From contig NZ_SRZM01000143.1 of NCBI RefSeq assembly GCF_019402445.1, positions 1 through 17,096 of the forward strand: 17,096 nucleotides of DNA. The letters run 5' to 3'. The stretch's first letter is position 1. Each line of letters opens with the position of its first letter. Position numbers and translations under genes: made by a program. A model generated the notes under the pieces. The model worked only from the letters and a program-made list of their open reading frames with translations, was not told the DNA's origin and did not search any database. The stretch comes from Brachyspira pilosicoli. GTDB taxonomy: Bacteria > Spirochaetota > Brachyspiria > Brachyspirales > Brachyspiraceae. Positions 13,615 to 17,096 of this stretch are shown here, piece after piece.

Positions 13615-13703
13615 GGAGGTAGATGAGTCCCGGTGGGCTCCGCGCTCTTCAAAAGCGTTGGACGTTATAGCAACGTTGGCAGGTTCAACTCCTGCCTCTT
13701 CCG
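13615..13703 (+). tRNA. selC: tRNA-Sec (UCA anticodon)
   Basis: The gene sits directly before selA and selB. The anticodon stem-loop CGCT-CTTCAAA-AGCG carries TCA at 13649-13651, which reads UGA. The D-arm has a long stem (GAG-T-CCC with GGGCTC) around the GGT loop, a tRNA-Sec hallmark. The variable arm has ACGTT/AACGT. The T-arm is GCAGG-TTCAACT-CCTGC. The 5' acceptor strand is GGAGGTAG (8 bases), but only seven bases (CTCTTCC, 13696-13702) remain on the 3' side before discriminator G13703. Full pairing needs T13620 bulged. CCA is not encoded. Confidence 0.93.
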
Positions 13704-13814
13704 ATAAATAAGCGATTATTAAAAATAGTATGATTAAATTACTAATTAAACATTGAAAATAGTCTCTTATTCTTGAGGAATATTGTATTTTTATTGAGAA
13801 AAGGAGGCTAACAA

Positions 13815-15161
13815 ATGAATAATAATTTTAACTTAGTTCAAACCAATGTCGTATTGGAAGATAATTCTATTAAACCATATCATAAAATTTTATCTCGTCC
13901 TATAGTTACTGATATTATCAGAGAAATATTAGAAAAATTAAGAGCAGAATTAAAAAATAATCCAAATGCTCATTACAACAAAGAAGATATTATCAAATTA
14001 TGTGAAATAAGATTAAAAGAAAAATCTAACCTCCCTATAAAAAGAGTTATAAATGCAACAGGCACTATCATGCACACTAATTTAGGTCGTTCTCCTATTG
14101 ATGAAGATATATGGCAGGAAGTAAAAGATTTAAATATATACAGCAATAACCTCGAATACAACATAAACAAAGAAGGAAGAGGTTTAAGGGGTGAGTTTTT
14201 ATACACATTATTAGCTAAACTCACAGGTGCTGAAGATGCTCTAGTTGTAAATAATAATGCGGCTGCTGTATTTTTAATATTAAAAACATTCGCTAAAGAA
14301 AAAGAGGTTGTAGTATCTAGAGGCGAACAGGTGCAAATAGGAGGCGGTTTTAGAATACCAGATATATTAAGAGAAGCTGGTGCTAAACTCGTTGAAATAG
14401 GTACTACAAATATAGTAACAATAAACGATTATAAAGAAGCTATAACAGAAAATACTGCTATGATATTAAAAGTGCATGCTTCAAATTTTAAAATTAGAGG
14501 TTTTGTAAAAAGTCCATCATTTAAAAAAATTAAAGATGCTATACCAAGCAATATACCATTAGTTTATGATGAGGGGGCTGGCATATTTGATGAGAGTATG
14601 TCTGAAGAAGACCATATAAAATCAGCATTAAAAGCGGGGGTTGATTTGGTATGTTTTTCTGGGGATAAGATGTTTTCAAGCGTGCAGGCTGGCATTATAG
14701 TTGGAAAAAAAGAATATATAGCCAAAATATACAAACATCCTCTTATGAGGGCTTTTAGATGCGGTAAAACTGTGCTTTCTATATTAGAGAAAAATGTTAT
14801 AAAAAGATTAAACACAGAAGGACAATTTAAGGGTTATTGCGAAAGATTATTATCTATTAGAGAGGAAACTGTAAAGCAAAAAGCATTTAGAATTATTAAT
14901 GATTTAAATGGCTTTGATGTAGTAGAAGAATATGTAGAAACTGGAGGCGGTGCTATGGCTGATACTTTCTACTCTTCTTATGCTATAAGTTTTAAGCCTA
15001 AAAACATTAAAGAGACTATAAAATATTTGCATAATTTGGATACTCCTATTATATCGAAGGTAAAAAAAGATTATATATTATTATATGTTTTAACAATAGA
15101 AGAGAGAGATATTGAGTATATATATAATGTGTTAAAGCATATAGAAAAAGAATATTTATAA
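13815..15161 (+). CDS. selA: L-seryl-tRNA(Sec) selenium transferase
   Basis: SelA is a PLP enzyme that replaces the serine hydroxyl on seryl-tRNA(Sec) with selenium from selenophosphate, making selenocysteyl-tRNA(Sec). The 448-residue length is normal. Family blocks are plain: RVINATGT..HTNLGRS (77-93), VVNNNAAAV (144-152), VSRGEQVQIGGGFRIPDI (167-184), KVHASNFKIRGF (219-230), and SGDK with the PLP lysine K285. Two conserved spots differ from the common form: the segment after the lysine is SSVQAG rather than GGPQAG, and RAFRCGKTV replaces the usual R-x-D-K-(L/M)-T. AAGGAGG lies 7 bases before the ATG. selC is 111 bases upstream and selB follows. selD, which supplies selenophosphate, is not in the window. 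Confidence 0.96.
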   Translation: MNNNFNLVQTNVVLEDNSIKPYHKILSRPIVTDIIREILEKLRAELKNNPNAHYNKEDIIKLCEIRLKEKSNLPIKRVINATGTIMHTNLGRSPIDEDIWQEVKDLNIYSNNLEYNINKEGRGLRGEFLYTLLAKLTGAEDALVVNNNAAAVFLILKTFAKEKEVVVSRGEQVQIGGGFRIPDILREAGAKLVEIGTTNIVTINDYKEAITENTAMILKVHASNFKIRGFVKSPSFKKIKDAIPSNIPLVYDEGAGIFDESMSEEDHIKSALKAGVDLVCFSGDKMFSSVQAGIIVGKKEYIAKIYKHPLMRAFRCGKTVLSILEKNVIKRLNTEGQFKGYCERLLSIREETVKQKAFRIINDLNGFDVVEEYVETGGGAMADTFYSSYAISFKPKNIKETIKYLHNLDTPIISKVKKDYILLYVLTIEERDIEYIYNVLKHIEKEYL

Positions 15162-15225
15162 TTAAAAAAATATTAGTTTAATAAAATTAATTAGGGCGAA
15201 TAATTTTTAATTTAAGGAAATGTCA

Positions 15226-17025
15226 ATGAACAAAATTATAGGAACTGCTGGGCATGTTGATCATGGTAAATCAGAATTAATCAAAGCTTTAACAGGTATT
15301 GCTATGATGCGTTTACCTGAAGAAAAGAAAAGAGAGATGACTATTGATTTGGGTTTTGGATTTTTTAAGCCTAATGATGATATTACTATTGGTGTAATAG
15401 ATGTTCCGGGGCATGAAAGATTTATTAGAAATATGGTTGCTGGAATGTGGAGCTTAGATTTAGTTATGCTTGTTGTATGTGCCAATGAGGGCTGGATGAA
15501 TATGACAGAAGAGCATGCTAAAGTGGCTTTGGCGTTGGGAATAAAAAATATTGTATGCGTAATAAATAAGATTGACCTTGTTGATGACAATAAATTAAAA
15601 GAATCTGAAGAGAGCATTAAAAAAAATTTATATAGAATATTTCAAAGAGATATAGAAACAATAAAAGTATCCGCTTTAAATGGCACTAATATAGATTTAT
15701 TAAAAGAAAGAGTTACTGATATATTAATAAATGACAAAACAAAAGAAGAGATAAAAACTCATATCTATGTAGATAGGGTATTTTCTATAAAAGGAGCTGG
15801 TCTTACAATTACAGGAAGTATTAAAGGAGGCGACATAAAAAGAGATGACACTCTTATACACTACCCTACTAAAAAAGAAGTATCTATAAGAAATATTCAG
15901 TCATACCATCAAGATAGAGAAATTGTGCATTCTACTTCGAGGGTTGCTTTAAATTTAAAAAATATAAAAAAAGAAGAGATAAGAAGGGGGCATTTATTAT
16001 GCTCTAAAGAGGAGAATGTTTTTCTAACAGATGAAATAATATTAGAATTGCTTGGAAATAGTGATGTTGATTATTTGAAAAAGATAAAAAATGCAGAGTT
16101 TGCAATTGGTACAGAATGTTTAGTAGCTCAGATTATACCTTTATACAAAAAACAAGATAACAACAATAAAGATGACAGCAAAGAAATAGATAGGAGATTT
16201 ATAAGATTAAAATTTGATGAGCCTATAGCAGTATTTTGGAAAGAGAGAGGAATACTTATTAGCCATGGAGGAAGTGCTATAATTGGTACAGGTGATGTAT
16301 TTTGGGGTGAAAAAACCAATCCATTTATTAGAAAAAATATTATGGATAGGGCTTCAGATTTCTTGGGTAAAATAGAGAGAAAAAAATATACTGACTTAGT
16401 AATGAGTGTTAATGGATATAGTTTAGCTAGCGGAAATATGCCTGAATATGCTGTAAAACTTGCTAACTATTTTGTAAAAAAAGATTATTTAAAAGAGTCA
16501 ACTGAAAGAATAAAAAAACTAATAGAAGTAAAAAAAGATGGATTTTCTTTTGAAGATATAAAAAATTATCTTAATATAGAAGCTTCATTTACAAAACCTT
16601 TTATTGATTATTTATTAGAAAATAAAATTATCATGTCATTAGACAACAATATATATAAAAAATATGTTGATACAGTACAGCTTACTAACTCACAAAAGAT
16701 GCTTATTGAAAGATTAAAAAAAGAAGATTTAAATGGCCTAGATGAAAAAATTATTAAAACTATTAATAACGGAATAAAAGATATAAAAACACTAACAGCA
16801 TTGAAATATGCAACCTACCTTGATGAAGGATTATATTATCATACAGAAGTTTACAACAGAGTAAAAAGCCTAATAATGAAGAACACCAAAAAAAATGATG
16901 TTATCACTATAGCATTAGTTAAAGAGAGAACAGGGTTATCTAGAAAATACACCATACCTATACTAAATGCTTTAGAGAGAGAAAAGCTAGTAAAAAGACA
17001 AGGCAATGACAGAATAGTGCTTTAA
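15226..17025 (+). CDS. selB: selenocysteine-specific elongation factor SelB
   Basis: SelB is a GTPase that brings selenocysteyl-tRNA(Sec) to the ribosome at UGA codons followed by a SECIS hairpin. The 599-residue protein has G1 GHVDHGKS (9-16), G3 DVPGH (59-63), G4 NKID (114-117), EF-Tu-like domains 2 and 3 (about 175-380), and a C-terminal winged-helix region (about 400-599) that binds SECIS RNA. The length matches the family. The switch I approach reads TGIAMMRLPEEKKREMTIDLG; most SelBs have DRLPEEKKRG(M/I)TIDLG, so D and G are replaced by M and E. I start at the ATG at 15226 because AAGGA (15214-15218) is 7 bases upstream; the ATG at 15220 is too close. It is 64 bases downstream of selA. 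Confidence 0.96.
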   Translation: MNKIIGTAGHVDHGKSELIKALTGIAMMRLPEEKKREMTIDLGFGFFKPNDDITIGVIDVPGHERFIRNMVAGMWSLDLVMLVVCANEGWMNMTEEHAKVALALGIKNIVCVINKIDLVDDNKLKESEESIKKNLYRIFQRDIETIKVSALNGTNIDLLKERVTDILINDKTKEEIKTHIYVDRVFSIKGAGLTITGSIKGGDIKRDDTLIHYPTKKEVSIRNIQSYHQDREIVHSTSRVALNLKNIKKEEIRRGHLLCSKEENVFLTDEIILELLGNSDVDYLKKIKNAEFAIGTECLVAQIIPLYKKQDNNNKDDSKEIDRRFIRLKFDEPIAVFWKERGILISHGGSAIIGTGDVFWGEKTNPFIRKNIMDRASDFLGKIERKKYTDLVMSVNGYSLASGNMPEYAVKLANYFVKKDYLKESTERIKKLIEVKKDGFSFEDIKNYLNIEASFTKPFIDYLLENKIIMSLDNNIYKKYVDTVQLTNSQKMLIERLKKEDLNGLDEKIIKTINNGIKDIKTLTALKYATYLDEGLYYHTEVYNRVKSLIMKNTKKNDVITIALVKERTGLSRKYTIPILNALEREKLVKRQGNDRIVL

Positions 17026-17096
17026 TTAATTAAATGCTGAAAAAATATATTTTGTCAATAAGTTTATTTTATTCAACTTTTTCCCGCAGCAAAAAG
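17026..17096. other. AT-rich region after selB, cut by the window end
   Basis: No gene or complete terminator is visible. CTTTTT and AAAAAG flank CCCGCAGC at the extreme right edge and may be part of a hairpin that continues beyond the window. Confidence 0.4.

Noticed and set aside
13973..14224. Minus-strand frames inside selA, selB, gltX and the symporter
   Set aside because: They lie wholly within well-supported genes, have no ribosome-binding sites, and show no recognisable protein features.
15220..15225. ATG at 15220 as the selB start
   Set aside because: AAGGA ends one base before it, too close for initiation; the ATG at 15226 has proper spacing and matches the usual SelB N-terminus.
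17030..17058. TTGACA on the minus strand after selB as a promoter
   Set aside because: The 17-base-spaced -10 candidate is poor and would drive antisense transcription into selB.

Overview
The window is very AT-rich double-stranded bacterial DNA. The gene content, the codon bias toward A/T, the outer-membrane-type protein and the selenocysteine genes fit a host-associated spirochaete, most likely Brachyspira. That name is an inference from overall character; no database search was possible. There are no insertion sequences, phage genes or CRISPR arrays.

Layout from left to right. 1-146: AT-rich, no gene seen. 147-2584 (minus strand): an unrecognised 142-residue protein, a cytoplasmic Asp-box (sialidase-like) propeller protein, and an exported beta-barrel-type protein with its own promoter and terminator. 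2875-3066 (plus): a 63-residue YjfB-type protein. 3121-5163 (minus): an Obg GTPase fused to a radical SAM enzyme. Divergent from it, 5300-6662 (plus): rnc and rpe. 6746-8595 (minus): gltX followed by an orphan single-domain response regulator. 8787-11107 (plus): a tightly packed four-gene unit (HD phosphohydrolase-like, nicotinamidase-like lacking its catalytic Cys, O6-methylguanine methyltransferase, GNAT acetyltransferase). 11127-12739 (minus): a PanF-like sodium/solute symporter, preceded by a 39-residue single-span membrane protein whose stop overlaps the symporter start. Its roughly 200-base leader holds a candidate structured RNA and a 35-codon ORF. 13112-17025 (plus): tRNA-Tyr, a STAS-domain protein, then the selenocysteine set selC (tRNA-Sec), selA and selB.

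The selenocysteine block is the clearest functional unit. SelA converts seryl-tRNA(Sec) to selenocysteyl-tRNA(Sec), SelB delivers it to in-frame UGA codons, and selC encodes the tRNA. All three parts depart from textbook motifs: a shortened 3' acceptor strand in the tRNA, SSVQ in place of GGPQ in SelA, and an altered switch I in SelB. Other points worth a second look are the Obg-radical SAM fusion, the Cys-to-Ala nicotinamidase homologue, the unannotated 39-residue symporter partner, the structured symporter leader, the paired D-loop/T-loop changes in tRNA-Tyr, and an apparently leaderless rnc transcript.

The promoters are of the standard sigma-70 type (TTGAxA-like, 16-17 base spacer, TATAAT-like) and can be placed for most transcription units. 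Two of the three convincing terminator hairpins sit between convergent genes and look bidirectional.
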